Notes: generated by a model from the letters alone, not told the origin. A stretch of DNA of 64,000 nt from Bacillota bacterium (GCA_023408315.1 JAEYKI010000006.1:1-64000), one strand, 5' to 3'; counted from the first letter of the stretch, positions 36,507 through 45,554 are shown. Translations and numbers: made by a program.

Positions 36507-36535
36507 TTTACAATATTTTCTTTTTTTGTTATAAT
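36507..36535 (+). promoter_or_regulatory. Promoter of the 51-residue membrane protein gene
   Basis: TTTACA (36507-36512) and TATAAT (36530-36535) are separated by exactly 17 bases, 64 bases before the start codon at 36599. Confidence 0.75.
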
Positions 36536-36598
36536 AACACAAAACTCAATTTCAAAGAATACCCGCGCAAAATCAATGATAAGAATGGAGCAGATACT

Positions 36599-36754
36599 AT
36601 GGCAAATGTTCTTGATCCAATGAATATAATTATACACTTTGTCAATATTGGTTTGATAATTTTAGGTTTTGCAGCCTTGATCCTTATTATTATAACCTGC
36701 GCAAAGGTTATCCGTTACCTGAATAAAAAAGAAAAACAGAACCGCACGCCCTGA
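36599..36754 (+). CDS. Small single-pass membrane protein of unknown function
   Basis: A 51-residue protein with a long hydrophobic helix (about 10-37) and a basic, Lys-rich tail (KKEKQNR). The ATG has GGAG about ten bases before it, and a consensus promoter precedes it, so I believe it is a real gene. It does not resemble a known family. A longer frame from 36374 is not supported by a ribosome site. A toxin-like or regulatory membrane peptide is possible but unproven. Confidence 0.6.
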   Translation: MANVLDPMNIIIHFVNIGLIILGFAALILIIITCAKVIRYLNKKEKQNRTP

Positions 36755-37005
36755 TGCGCTGCAACAACAGGGTCAAGAGGCTGCCCGCGTTACCTGTGGC
36801 GCAAGCCATTTTTTGATGTATTTAAAACACAGTTTTCTTTACTGAAAACAGCAATATTTCAGAGGAAACGGGAGAAATCAGGACCATTCCAACTGTAATC
36901 CAAAATAAGATTGCCTCATACCAGCTATACACCATTTAACATAAACTTTTAAATTGATTTATTGACATTCCGGGCGTTTTGATATAGTCTTTATGTTGTA
37001 TTATT
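36755..37005. other. Spacer with a possible terminator
   Basis: GGCT (36779) and AGCC (36804), with GCG/CGC inside and ATTTTTTG after it, may form a rho-independent terminator for the small membrane protein gene. The rest contains the speD promoter at 36962-36988 and nothing else that I can identify. Confidence 0.4.
36962..36988 (+). promoter_or_regulatory. Promoter of the speD-speA-speE operon
   Basis: TTGACA (36962-36967) and TATAGT (36983-36988) are 15 bases apart, which is shorter than ideal. Both hexamers are strong and lie just before the speD start. Confidence 0.62.
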
Positions 37006-37827
37006 GTGAGAAAGGTCGTGAAGATAGGGTTGGCAAAAAAGCTGGAACTGTATGGCTTTAACAACCTCACAAAAACACTTAGTTTCAACATCTACGATGT
37101 GTGCTATGCTAAAAGTGAGCGCGAGCAAAAAGATTACATTGAATATATAGACGAGCAATACAACTCGGAAAGACTGACCAAGATATTATGCGAAGTTACG
37201 GAAATGATTGAAGCGCACATTTTAAATATATCCAAGCAGGATTACGATCCCCAGGGCGCCAGCGTTACCATACTGATTGCCGAGGAACTGATGAAAATAA
37301 AAAAAGCGGAAGACCCGGCCAAAGATGTGCTTCAGCAGCGGGACACCATTCTTGCCCATCTGGACAAAAGCCACGTATCGGTGCATACCTACCCGGAATA
37401 CCACCCGGATAATTCCATCGCCACCTTCCGCGTGGATATAGACGTATCCACCTGCGGGCAGATATCGCCCTTAAAGGCTCTCGATTACATGATCGGCAGC
37501 TTTGATTCGGATATTATGACAATAGATTACCGCGTGCGCGGTTTCACCCGCGACAAGGACGGCAAAAAGCTGTTTATGGATCAAAAAATCACGTCTATAC
37601 AGGACTACATTAAAAAGGAGACCTTAAGGAAATACGACGCGATCGACGTAAACGTATATCAGGAAAACATGTTCCACACCAAGATGCTCATTAAAGAGAT
37701 TGAACTGCAGAACTACCTGTTTAACCTGGACGTATACGAGCTCCCACCCAAACAGCGCCTGACCATTACGGACAGCCTGCGCAAGGAGATGATCGAGATT
37801 TTCAGCGGCAGTAATATTTTCGGCTAG
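37006..37827 (+). CDS. speD: S-adenosylmethionine decarboxylase proenzyme (E. coli type)
   Basis: It makes decarboxylated AdoMet, the aminopropyl donor for spermidine. The 273-residue (or shorter) proenzyme has the self-cleavage site between Lys and Ser in DKSHVSVHTYPE (near 124-135), where the Ser becomes the pyruvoyl group. The region GFNNLTKTLSFNIYDVCYAK near 18-37 is characteristic. The start is uncertain: GTG at 37006 has no site, and TTG at 37030 would give MAKKLELYGFNN, close to homologues. It leads speA by 14 bases. Confidence 0.88.
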   Translation: MRKVVKIGLAKKLELYGFNNLTKTLSFNIYDVCYAKSEREQKDYIEYIDEQYNSERLTKILCEVTEMIEAHILNISKQDYDPQGASVTILIAEELMKIKKAEDPAKDVLQQRDTILAHLDKSHVSVHTYPEYHPDNSIATFRVDIDVSTCGQISPLKALDYMIGSFDSDIMTIDYRVRGFTRDKDGKKLFMDQKITSIQDYIKKETLRKYDAIDVNVYQENMFHTKMLIKEIELQNYLFNLDVYELPPKQRLTITDSLRKEMIEIFSGSNIFG

Positions 37828-37841
37828 AGAAGGAGGACAAT

Positions 37842-39293
37842 ATGGCAACTCTTTCCCAGTCGGACGCGCCCCTCTATGAAGCGCTGCTCCAATATAAAAA
37901 GAAACGCATCGTGCCCTTCGACGTGCCGGGCCACAAGCAGGGCCGCGGCAACCCGGAACTAACCGGTTTTCTGGGACGCGAAACCATGAGCGTAGACGTA
38001 AATTCATCAAAGCCTCTTGACAACCTGTGCCATCCCGTGGGCGTGATTGCCGACGCGGCGCAGCTTGCAGCGGAGGCTTTTTGCGCGTCGTCCGCTTTTT
38101 TTATGGTAAACGGCACTTCTTCCGCCGTGCAGGCAATGATCCTTTCCTGTTGCGGGCAGGGAGATAAAATCATACTCCCCCGCAACGTGCATAAAAGCGT
38201 GATTGGCGCGCTTATTCTTTCGGGCGCGCAGCCCGTGTACGTCAACCCGGGCCTGAACAAGCGTTTGGGCATTCCCCTTGGCATGTCTGCTGCGGATATA
38301 CAAAGAGCCATAGAGCAAAACCCGGATGCAAAAGCAGTTCTGGTAAATAACCCCACGTATTACGGCATCTGTTCCAACATCGCGGAGATTGTGCGTATCG
38401 CGCATGCGGCGGGCGTGAAAGTTTTGGCGGACGAGGCGCACGGCACACATTTCTATTTTGGAGAAAACCTGCCCATAGCCGCCATGCGCGCGGGCTGCGA
38501 CATGGCTGCGGTAAGCATGCACAAAACGGGCGGTTCGCTTACGCAGAGTTCGCTGCTGCTGCTTGGGCCAAACATAAACCCTCACCATGTGCGGCAGGTA
38601 ATCAACCTGACGCAGACCACCAGCGGGTCCTACCTGCTGCTTTCTTCCCTGGACCTCTCCCGCCGCAACCTGGCTCTGCACGGAAAACAGATTTTTGCCC
38701 GCGTTGCCGAAATCTCGGAATACGCGCGCGCGGAGATTGGCAAAATAGGCGGGTATTACGCGTTCTCCCGCGAGCTTGCCAACGGGGACACAATTTACGA
38801 TTTTGATTTGACCAAGCTCTCCGTGCACACACTGGAGATAGGGCTTGCGGGCATAGAAGTATACGATATTTTAAGAGACGATTACGGCATACAAATTGAG
38901 TTTGGAGATTTGGGCAATTTCCTTGCCATCATCTCGGTTGGAGACCGAAGCCTAGAGATCGAGCGGCTGGTTTCCTCCCTTTCCGAAATCAAACGGCTGT
39001 ATGCAAAAGACCCGGCCGGCATGTTTGACCATGAGTACATAGAGCCCCAGGTGGTGCTGCCACCCAAACAGGCATTTTATGCCGCGCAAAAATCCGTGCC
39101 CCTGACCGAAGCGCGGGGCGGCATTTGCGGCGAATTCGTGATGGCCTACCCGCCCGGCATTCCCATCTTGGCGCCCGGCGAGCGCATAACATCCGAGATT
39201 CTTTCCTATATTATATATGCGAAGGAAAAAGGCTGCTTTTTGACGGGAACGGAAGACCTTAAAATAGAGCATATCAAAATTCTGGAGGCATAA
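37842..39293 (+). CDS. speA: Arginine decarboxylase-like PLP enzyme (Orn/Lys/Arg fold I)
   Basis: A 483-residue fold I decarboxylase of the Orn/Lys/Arg family. The PLP Lys lies in SMHKTGGS near 225-232, the DEAHG motif near 196-200 and the C-terminal domain near 380-483. The N-terminus VPGHKQGRG is typical. Given speD and speE in the same operon, arginine decarboxylase or a close lysine/ornithine paralog is likely. AGGAGGAC precedes the ATG. There is no agmatinase (speB) in the window. Confidence 0.82.
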   Translation: MATLSQSDAPLYEALLQYKKKRIVPFDVPGHKQGRGNPELTGFLGRETMSVDVNSSKPLDNLCHPVGVIADAAQLAAEAFCASSAFFMVNGTSSAVQAMILSCCGQGDKIILPRNVHKSVIGALILSGAQPVYVNPGLNKRLGIPLGMSAADIQRAIEQNPDAKAVLVNNPTYYGICSNIAEIVRIAHAAGVKVLADEAHGTHFYFGENLPIAAMRAGCDMAAVSMHKTGGSLTQSSLLLLGPNINPHHVRQVINLTQTTSGSYLLLSSLDLSRRNLALHGKQIFARVAEISEYARAEIGKIGGYYAFSRELANGDTIYDFDLTKLSVHTLEIGLAGIEVYDILRDDYGIQIEFGDLGNFLAIISVGDRSLEIERLVSSLSEIKRLYAKDPAGMFDHEYIEPQVVLPPKQAFYAAQKSVPLTEARGGICGEFVMAYPPGIPILAPGERITSEILSYIIYAKEKGCFLTGTEDLKIEHIKILEA

Positions 39294-39297
39294 GGCC

Positions 39298-40152
39298 ATG
39301 GAATTGTGGTTTACGGAGGAGCATACGCCAAACGTGCGTTTCTCTATAAAAGTAAAACAGCATCTTTATACAACCGAAAGCGATTACCAGAAAATAGACG
39401 TGTTCGATTCCTTTGAGTTTGGCCGGTTTTTAACCCTGGACGGGCTGATGATGCTTACGGAGAAGGACGAGTTCATCTACCACGAGATGATCGCACATGT
39501 TCCAATGGCGGTTAACCCGCAGATCAGGGACGTGTGCGTGATTGGGGGCGGAGACGGCGGCGTCGCCCGTGAGCTCACCAAATACCCAGGCATCCGGCAC
39601 ATTAATCTGGTGGAGATAGACAAAGCCGTTGTGGACGTATGCAGGGAATACCTGCCTTCCGTCTCCTGCAGGCTGGACGATCCGCGCGTGCACATTCATT
39701 ACGAGGACGGACTGCGGTATATACGCCGCAAAGCGGATTCGTTCGACCTTATCATTGTGGATTCCACCGATCCGTTCGGCCCGGGCGAAGGCCTGTTTAC
39801 GCGGGAATTCTTCGGCAACTGCCAGAAGGCCCTGCGCGAGGACGGCATATTGGTAAACCAGCACGAAAGCCCCTATTACGATACATACGCCGCCTCCATG
39901 AAGCAGACGCACCGCACCATTCGCGAATTCTATCCCATCTGCAAGGTTTTCCAGGCGCATATCCCCACCTATCCCTCCGGGCACTGGCTGTTTGGGTTCG
40001 CGTCCAAAAAGTACCATCCCACCAAAAACCTGCGGGCAGATGCATGGAACGCGCTTGATATCAAAACCCGGTATTACAACACAAACCTGCACCTTGGCTG
40101 CTTCTACATCCCCACCTACGTTCTTGACATTTTAGAGAAAGACAACGGATAA
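39298..40152 (+). CDS. speE: Spermidine synthase (polyamine aminopropyltransferase)
   Basis: It transfers the aminopropyl group of decarboxylated AdoMet to putrescine and releases methylthioadenosine. The 284 residues have the GGGDGGVARE motif near 82-91, the acidic pair in VEIDKAVVD near 104-112 and the catalytic Asp in VDSTDPFGPGEGLFT near 151-165. It starts four bases after speA. Its by-product is the substrate of MtnP. Confidence 0.92.
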   Translation: MELWFTEEHTPNVRFSIKVKQHLYTTESDYQKIDVFDSFEFGRFLTLDGLMMLTEKDEFIYHEMIAHVPMAVNPQIRDVCVIGGGDGGVARELTKYPGIRHINLVEIDKAVVDVCREYLPSVSCRLDDPRVHIHYEDGLRYIRRKADSFDLIIVDSTDPFGPGEGLFTREFFGNCQKALREDGILVNQHESPYYDTYAASMKQTHRTIREFYPICKVFQAHIPTYPSGHWLFGFASKKYHPTKNLRADAWNALDIKTRYYNTNLHLGCFYIPTYVLDILEKDNG

Positions 40153-40167
40153 TATTCAGGCGTAATC

Positions 40168-40292
40168 CCGCCTCCCTCTGATAATGAGGTGCTGCCGTCA
40201 GGCGGCGGAGGGAGAGAAGATGTTTAAAAATAAATATTAATATATCTCTCCCTCAGTCGGCTTCGCTTCCATCTCCCCCATCAGAGGTAGCC
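40168..40292. repeat. Imperfect palindromic (MITE-like) element
   Basis: Two arms form an imperfect inverted repeat: 40171-40217 (CCTCCCTCTGAT to GGAGGGAGAGA) and 40245-40292 (TCTCTCCCTC to CATCAGAGG). The centre (40218-40244) is AT-rich. Each arm also has an internal hairpin, such as GCTGCCGTCAGGCGGC. Elements of this shape occur as dispersed non-coding repeats in Clostridia. It is in the spacer between speE and the 4Fe-4S protein gene. Confidence 0.62.
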
Positions 40293-40311
40293 AAGTTTAA
40301 AGGAGCTTACC

Positions 40312-41160
40312 ATGAACAAAGAAGAATTTATCAAACGGGTTTCCAATTATATTAATGAATCACCGGAGAATATCATCCAAAAGGAATACGCCATCAGCCA
40401 GGACCTGGTTGGCATGCGCATGTTCGGCGAGCCGCTGATTGCGTTTGGCTTAGCGGAAGACCCGCTGTTTGAGGAATTAAAAGCCCCGGAAGCAATGGGC
40501 CCCCACCACCTCATGCCTGCGGAATGGCTGCCGGGCGCAAAAACCGTTATTTCTGTCTTTCTCCCGTTTACAAGCGAAGTGAAAAAAAGCAACCGAACAG
40601 ACGCAAAGCTGCCCTCCGCTCCCTGGCTGCACGCCCGCATTGAGGGCCACAAGTTCATCAACAATATAACGCTGTATATCAAAGAGCTTCTGGAAAAATC
40701 CGGCGACCAGGCCGTTGTGCCGCTGCTGGATAAGCGATTCTGGGCAAAAGCTGGAAAAGTGACAGCCAACTACCCCCACACGCCCGAGACGGACGCAAAC
40801 TTTATCAGCAACTGGTCGGAGCGGCACGTTGGCTTTATCTGCGGCCATGGTACGTTTGGCCTCTCCCGCGGGCTCATCACGCAAAAAGGCGTTGCGGGCC
40901 GTATGGGCAGCGTGATTACGGACGCGCATTTTGAGCCGACCAAAAGAGCGTACACAGGCCTGTACGAATACTGCAGCAAATGCGGCGCATGCATACGCCG
41001 CTGCCCGGCAAGCGCCATCTCCCTGGAAAAAGGCAAGGAACACCCGCCCTGTTCGGATTACCTGGATGAGATGCTGGAGCTTTACCGCCCGCGCTACGCC
41101 TGCGGCAAGTGCCAGGCGGGCGTGCCCTGTGAGAGCGGCATACCTCAAAATAAATATTAG
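40312..41160 (+). CDS. 4Fe-4S protein similar to epoxyqueuosine reductase (QueG-like)
   Basis: A 282-residue protein. The C-terminal part has a ferredoxin motif CSKCGACIRRCP (near 223-234), and an added cysteine cluster near the end (CGKCQAGVPC). The N-terminal two thirds match the corrinoid-binding region of QueG-like proteins by overall pattern. Unlike classic QueG it lacks HEAT repeats and is shorter, so queuosine function is not assured. AAGGAG precedes the ATG. Confidence 0.65.
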   Translation: MNKEEFIKRVSNYINESPENIIQKEYAISQDLVGMRMFGEPLIAFGLAEDPLFEELKAPEAMGPHHLMPAEWLPGAKTVISVFLPFTSEVKKSNRTDAKLPSAPWLHARIEGHKFINNITLYIKELLEKSGDQAVVPLLDKRFWAKAGKVTANYPHTPETDANFISNWSERHVGFICGHGTFGLSRGLITQKGVAGRMGSVITDAHFEPTKRAYTGLYEYCSKCGACIRRCPASAISLEKGKEHPPCSDYLDEMLELYRPRYACGKCQAGVPCESGIPQNKY

Positions 41161-41201
41161 GATTATTTGGGAGCCCCGCCCCAAAAAGGAGAAAAAAGGC
41201 C

Positions 41202-41633
41202 ATGAACAAGATCATCAAAGCACTGGTTTCCATAGGCAGCATAGGCACAATCGGGTTTGGCGTATGGCACTTCTCCGTACCCGGTCAATGGGGCTGGTAC
41301 TCCTACATTGTACCAGAAGCAACGGAGCTTGTTCTTGCCATAGGCGTTGTGAACATGTTCTTCTCGCTCTGCCTAGTGTTGATAGGCTCCGTCAACATAC
41401 TATTTGTGTACTTTTCAAAGGATCGCTTTGCGCTTATCGTCATGCTTGCGGTCTCTAATATCTTATGGGCGGCGCGCTGCATCCTGCAGGTTTTATATCC
41501 CCAGGGTTCCATGAACCCGGCGCTGCAGTACGGCATGCTGGCCGCATTCCTGATTATTTTCGCCTTATTTTTTATTTCATTGCTGCTTGTGCTGTTTCAA
41601 AAAACACCCGGCGCCAAAACCGGCAGGGACTGA
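41202..41633 (+). CDS. Small polytopic membrane protein, unknown function
   Basis: A 143-residue protein with four hydrophobic segments (about 7-24, 40-70, 75-98 and 108-133) and a short charged tail. I recognise no family. AAGGAG lies before the ATG. It follows the 4Fe-4S gene by 41 bases and is followed by a terminator, so they could share a transcript. Confidence 0.62.
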   Translation: MNKIIKALVSIGSIGTIGFGVWHFSVPGQWGWYSYIVPEATELVLAIGVVNMFFSLCLVLIGSVNILFVYFSKDRFALIVMLAVSNILWAARCILQVLYPQGSMNPALQYGMLAAFLIIFALFFISLLLVLFQKTPGAKTGRD

Positions 41634-41670
41634 CGTCTCCCTGAAAAAGGCAAGAGCGGCAAAAAAGTAT

Positions 41671-41697
41671 ATGGAGGCTTCCCGCCTCCATTTTTGT
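41671..41697 (+). terminator. Terminator after the small membrane protein
   Basis: TGGAGGC (41672-41678) pairs with GCCTCCA (41684-41690) around TTCCC and is followed by TTTTTG. Confidence 0.8.
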
Positions 41698-41821
41698 TAT
41701 CCAAGAATATACGGCAAACTGTTATCCTGCATTAAAAAAGAATAGAAAAAGAATGAAAATTAATATATAATGTACAAATACGTATACATTGCGTATAAAA
41801 AGATTCCTCTAATCTTTTGGA

Positions 41822-41855
41822 ATAAGCCGCCCTCGCTACGGGCGGTTTATTTCTT
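41822..41855. terminator. Terminator-like hairpin near the end of yhbY
   Basis: TAAGCCGCCC (41823-41832) pairs with GGGCGGTTTA around TCGCTAC. The T-rich side is on the plus strand, the leftward side has only TTATT. It may end yhbY or a short rightward transcript starting from the TATAAT at 41766-41771, for which no good -35 is visible. Confidence 0.5.
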
Positions 41856-41865
41856 TCCGTAAAAA

Positions 41866-42156
41866 TCAAAAAAACAGCTTCTTTTCCTTGGCCTGGCGGT
41901 ACAGCACAAATTTACGGCCCAGCACAGATACGCCGTGCGATCCCGTCAGGGTGCACAACTTGTCGCAGGCTTCCCTTGCGTCCATCGTGCTGTTCTGCTG
42001 CACGGAGCACTTAATAAGTTCCCGCGCTTCCAGCGCGCCTTCAACCTGCGTAACCACATTATCCGTAATGCCTTCCTTGCCAATGTATACAACAGGGTCA
42101 ATGGTCTGCGCGATCGCGCGCAGCGCCGCCCTTTGTTTGCTGTTCATTTCAGACAT
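41866..42156 (-). CDS. yhbY: Ribosome assembly RNA-binding protein
   Basis: A 96-residue CRM-domain protein that binds pre-50S subunits. It shows the GKEGITDNVV segment (about 26-35) and the HGVSVLGRKFVLYR end (about 74-87), both typical of YhbY. It follows obg by 14 bases, a common order in Bacillota, which supports a ribosome-assembly operon with the GTPase. Confidence 0.9.
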   Translation of the reverse strand: MSEMNSKQRAALRAIAQTIDPVVYIGKEGITDNVVTQVEGALEARELIKCSVQQNSTMDAREACDKLCTLTGSHGVSVLGRKFVLYRQAKEKKLFF

Positions 42157-42170
42157 ATCAAATCACTCCG

Positions 42171-43439
42171 TTATTCTACAAAATCAAACTCTTCACCGGC
42201 CATGCGCACCGTATCACCGTCCTGCGCGCCCTTTCGCCTGAGTTCGCGTATCACACCAAAATCGTCCATCAGCTTATGGAAATGACGCATGGATTCCGGG
42301 TCGTTCGGGTCTATGCGTGAGAGTATCTCGTCTATCAGTGTCCCGGATACATTCAGCACGCCTTCCTCGTCCCGGTTCACTTCCATCGTCAGCTCGTCTT
42401 CCTTCATGGCCCATTCTTCAATCACGCCTTCCTCTTCAAACGTCTCCACGCGGGGCAGCGTTTGCAGCACCTGGGTGATGGCATATTTAAGCTCCGGAAT
42501 TCCTTCGCCCGTGGCCGCGGAGATTGGGTACACCTTTTTATCCGGCAGTTCCTCCGCAAAAAACGCAAGCCATTCCTGCGCGCCGGTCACATCCGTTTTG
42601 TTGGCCGCAATGATCTCGGGCAGGGACGCGAGCGTGCGGCTGTATTCCGCCAACTCCTGGCGTATCTTTTGGTAATCGTCAATGGGGCTCCTGTCCTCGC
42701 TGCCAGAAACGTCCAGCACATGCACAATCATCCGCGTGCGCTCAATGTGCCTAAGAAAATCGTGCCCCAGGCCCGCGCCCGTATGCGCGCCTTCAATGAG
42801 CCCCGGAATATCCGCCAGCACAAAATCATAGTCGTCCGTCCGCGCCACGCCAAGGTTGGGCGCAAGGGTGGTGAAATGATAATTGTCTATCTTGGGCCGC
42901 GCAGACGTCAGGCAGGACAAAAGCGTGGATTTGCCCACATTGGGAAATCCCACCAGCCCCACGTCCGCTATAGACTTAAGCTCCAGCCAAACCGTATGCG
43001 TCCTGGTTTTGCGCCCGGGTGTTGCAAACCTGGGAGCCTGCCGCACGGCGTTTGCAAACCGCGCGTTTCCCATGCCGCCCTTACCGCCGCGCAGAATGCC
43101 TTTTTTAACGCCGGGACGTATGTCCGCCGCAACCCTTCCTGTTTCCGCATCTATCACAACCGTGCCCGGCGGCACGTGTACCTCCAGGTCTTCTCCGTTC
43201 TTGCCGGTCATGTTCCGCCTGCCGCCGTTCTCGCCGCGTCCTGCGGCAAACTTGGTTTTAAAGCGGAAATCCATCAGGGTGCGCATATTGTCGTCCGCAA
43301 CAAATAAAACGTCTCCTCCCCGTCCGCCGTCGCCGCCGTCCGGGCCGCCGTTGGGCACATATTTCTCCCGGTAAAAGGATACAGCCCCGTTTCCGCCGTC
43401 GCCGGCCTTTATGGTGATTTTAACCTTGTCTACAATCAT
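42171..43439 (-). CDS. obg: GTPase Obg/CgtA
   Basis: A 422-residue ribosome-associated GTPase. The glycine-rich Obg fold is at 1-158, the G1 motif GFPNVGKST at about 166-174, G3 DIPGLIEGA at about 213-221, and NKTD as G4. The C-terminal OCT domain follows from about 345. Its ATG overlaps the stop of nth as ATGA. Confidence 0.94.
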   Translation of the reverse strand: MIVDKVKITIKAGDGGNGAVSFYREKYVPNGGPDGGDGGRGGDVLFVADDNMRTLMDFRFKTKFAAGRGENGGRRNMTGKNGEDLEVHVPPGTVVIDAETGRVAADIRPGVKKGILRGGKGGMGNARFANAVRQAPRFATPGRKTRTHTVWLELKSIADVGLVGFPNVGKSTLLSCLTSARPKIDNYHFTTLAPNLGVARTDDYDFVLADIPGLIEGAHTGAGLGHDFLRHIERTRMIVHVLDVSGSEDRSPIDDYQKIRQELAEYSRTLASLPEIIAANKTDVTGAQEWLAFFAEELPDKKVYPISAATGEGIPELKYAITQVLQTLPRVETFEEEGVIEEWAMKEDELTMEVNRDEEGVLNVSGTLIDEILSRIDPNDPESMRHFHKLMDDFGVIRELRRKGAQDGDTVRMAGEEFDFVE

Positions 43440-44080
43440 TGCTTATTCTTTTTCTCCAATATTCTAAATGCGCTTGGGCACAAATCCTGAACAGGGCAAG
43501 CGCCGCACGCGGGATTCTGCGAGTGGCACACTTCCCTGCCGTGCCAGATCATCCAGTGGTGCGCGTCCCCCCATTGTTCCCTTGGGATAAGCGCGCATAG
43601 CTGTTGTTCTATTTTAACAGGATTTGGGGAATTTGCAAGCCCCATGCGGTTCGCCACCCGGCCCACATGCGTATCCACCGGCATGGCGGGTATGCCAAAC
43701 GCAAACGCCAGCACCACGCTGGCCGTTTTGCGCCCCACGCCAGCGAGAGTAACCAGGTCTTCCATTTTGGCGGGCACCTGGCCACCGTAAACGTCCGCCA
43801 GCCGGTTGGCGCAGGCCAGCAGATTTTTTGCCTTGGACTGGTACAGCCCGCACGTTTTAATAAGAGCCTCCACCTCGGGCAGAGTACCCCGGCTAAGGTG
43901 CGCGGCGTCCGGATATTTTGCAAAAAGCGCGGGCGTAACCATGTTCACACGCTTGTCCGTGCACTGCGCGGCCAGAATCGTGGCCACCAGCAGCTCGTAC
44001 GGGTTTTCAAACTCCAGCGCCGTTGCTCTGTCTGCATACTTTTTCCCAAGCCGTTTTAAAATTTCTTCACTGTTTCCCAT
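43436..44080 (-). CDS. nth: Endonuclease III
   Basis: A 214-residue DNA glycosylase/AP lyase for oxidised pyrimidines. It has the helix-hairpin-helix LAGVGRKTASVVL with the catalytic Lys, the catalytic Asp in PVDTHVGRV and the 4Fe-4S loop C-x6-C-x2-C-x5-C (CHSQNPACGACPVQDLC). ATG at 44080 lies behind AGGGGAA. The longer frame from 44158 overlaps the upstream gene and is rejected. The stop overlaps obg. Confidence 0.93.
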   Translation of the reverse strand: MGNSEEILKRLGKKYADRATALEFENPYELLVATILAAQCTDKRVNMVTPALFAKYPDAAHLSRGTLPEVEALIKTCGLYQSKAKNLLACANRLADVYGGQVPAKMEDLVTLAGVGRKTASVVLAFAFGIPAMPVDTHVGRVANRMGLANSPNPVKIEQQLCALIPREQWGDAHHWMIWHGREVCHSQNPACGACPVQDLCPSAFRILEKKNKQ

Positions 44081-44105
44081 GATGTTTTCCCCTGCGGGCA
44101 GGGCT

Positions 44106-45449
44106 TTATTCCGCCTTGTCCTCTTTCCTTCTGTACTTATACAATAAATATACCGCAACCGTGGCTACAACTGCAACCAAAACGGCCGCAACAACGCGCC
44201 AGATTACGGGCAATTTCCAATACACGCCGGAAGACGCCGCAATATAACTCTTAAACGGCACTTCCTCCGTATACTGCATGCCGTTTTGATCCTCGTATGA
44301 TACAATAAACCGTCCGCTCACATCCCCCGGCCCTCCCGAGGCACGCGCGACGATGGAAGCCGTTTTATGCACGCCCGATTCCATGTTTCCAAGGAAGGTA
44401 TCCGTATTGCTTATAAACCCGTCCGAGGCGAGCGAAACGCTAACATCGTACAGTGTGTCCATGCCGGAGTTGCTGATCAGCAGAGCGGCCAGCAGGTCGC
44501 TCCCCGAAACCGCCTGCGCAGGAACGCTCGGCTGCCCGTACTGCAGCCGCACCGGCTGGCGGACCATCACCGGCACTTCAAAGGACGCGGTTGCCGCCAC
44601 GCCATTTTCATCCGTGTACGCAAGGTTCAAAAAGAGACGGTGCATGCCCGTTTTTGCGGTATTCAGCGCGTCCATTTCAATATGGCATATCTGGGCCCCG
44701 CCTTTTTCTATGCTGGAAACAAATAATGTACCGGTGCTGCCCCGCAGCCGTATGTCCTCCGTTTCGCTGTTGTATGTTACCATAATATCCGAGGAGGCTC
44801 CACTTTCGCTTGTATTCTGCATGGTAAAATCAACGGAAAATGCAGTCCCCGCCTGCACCACCGCAGGGCTTACCTCGTAATCCGCAAGCACAATCTGGGA
44901 GGATACGCTCCCTTTCGTATTTTGTACCCTTTCCATCCCATCCGTTACGGTCACATCAACGGTAAATGATTGCTGAATAGAGAGGCCCTCTCCGTTCAGA
45001 TAACTGATATGCAGGTCCACAGGGTATGTCCCGTTGGCCCGCGCAGCCTGCAGGGGCAGGTATAAAACAATATAATATGCCTGCTGCACGGCCCGTGCAC
45101 TCTGCTCATCCTGTACGGTATACTCCCTTACAGATACGGTCTGGCTGAAATCCCCCGTTATAAACGGAGATTTTTGCGGGTCCCCCAGATTGGGCGAAAC
45201 CATAATCGCGCCGCCCTGAACGGTTCCCTGATAAATTTCGGAAACAATCAGAGGCATGCGGATAACCGCTTCCTCTGCGCTCACCTGCGGGGCGTATCCC
45301 TGCCCGTATGTTTTGTCCATGCCCGCATACAAATGGCCGGTATCAATTACCAGCAACTGATCCGCCGCATATGCCTGCGCGGGCGTCAAAACGGTCAGAA
45401 GCAGCAAAGCCGCTGCAAATGCCGCAATACATCTTTTTTTCAAATACAA
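44106..45449 (-). CDS. Secreted, membrane-anchored Ig-like-domain protein
   Basis: A 447-residue surface protein. A signal peptide (about 1-28, with AYAAD as cut) is followed by several beta-sandwich segments rich in Thr, Ser and Val of the CARDB/NEW3 type (COG1361-like), one at 185-290 and another at 300-400. A single membrane helix lies at 412-437 and a charged tail KYRRKEDK follows. No sortase motif is seen. It may bind partners outside the cell. It is transcribed toward nth, whose start is 25 bases further. Confidence 0.68.
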   Translation of the reverse strand: MYLKKRCIAAFAAALLLLTVLTPAQAYAADQLLVIDTGHLYAGMDKTYGQGYAPQVSAEEAVIRMPLIVSEIYQGTVQGGAIMVSPNLGDPQKSPFITGDFSQTVSVREYTVQDEQSARAVQQAYYIVLYLPLQAARANGTYPVDLHISYLNGEGLSIQQSFTVDVTVTDGMERVQNTKGSVSSQIVLADYEVSPAVVQAGTAFSVDFTMQNTSESGASSDIMVTYNSETEDIRLRGSTGTLFVSSIEKGGAQICHIEMDALNTAKTGMHRLFLNLAYTDENGVAATASFEVPVMVRQPVRLQYGQPSVPAQAVSGSDLLAALLISNSGMDTLYDVSVSLASDGFISNTDTFLGNMESGVHKTASIVARASGGPGDVSGRFIVSYEDQNGMQYTEEVPFKSYIAASSGVYWKLPVIWRVVAAVLVAVVATVAVYLLYKYRRKEDKAE

Positions 45450-45499
45450 ATCCTTTCAAAGCCTAAAAAATTTCTTTGCTTGTCCTCATCCGCCCAAAA

Positions 45500-45532
45500 G
45501 AGCTGCCCCGCTTTATATTGCGGCAGCCCTCC
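45500..45532 (-). terminator. Possible terminator of the small Gln/Gly-rich protein gene
   Basis: GGCTGCCGC and GCGGGGCAGC pair on the minus strand around AATATAAA, followed by TCTTTT. The T tract is short. Confidence 0.5.
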
Positions 45533-45554
45533 GCTTAGTATCCGAACGAATTAA

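Noticed and set aside
41740..41860. A small RNA between a TATAAT (41766-41771) and the hairpin at 41822-41855
   Set aside because: No acceptable -35 box is present, and the hairpin can be explained by convergent gene ends.
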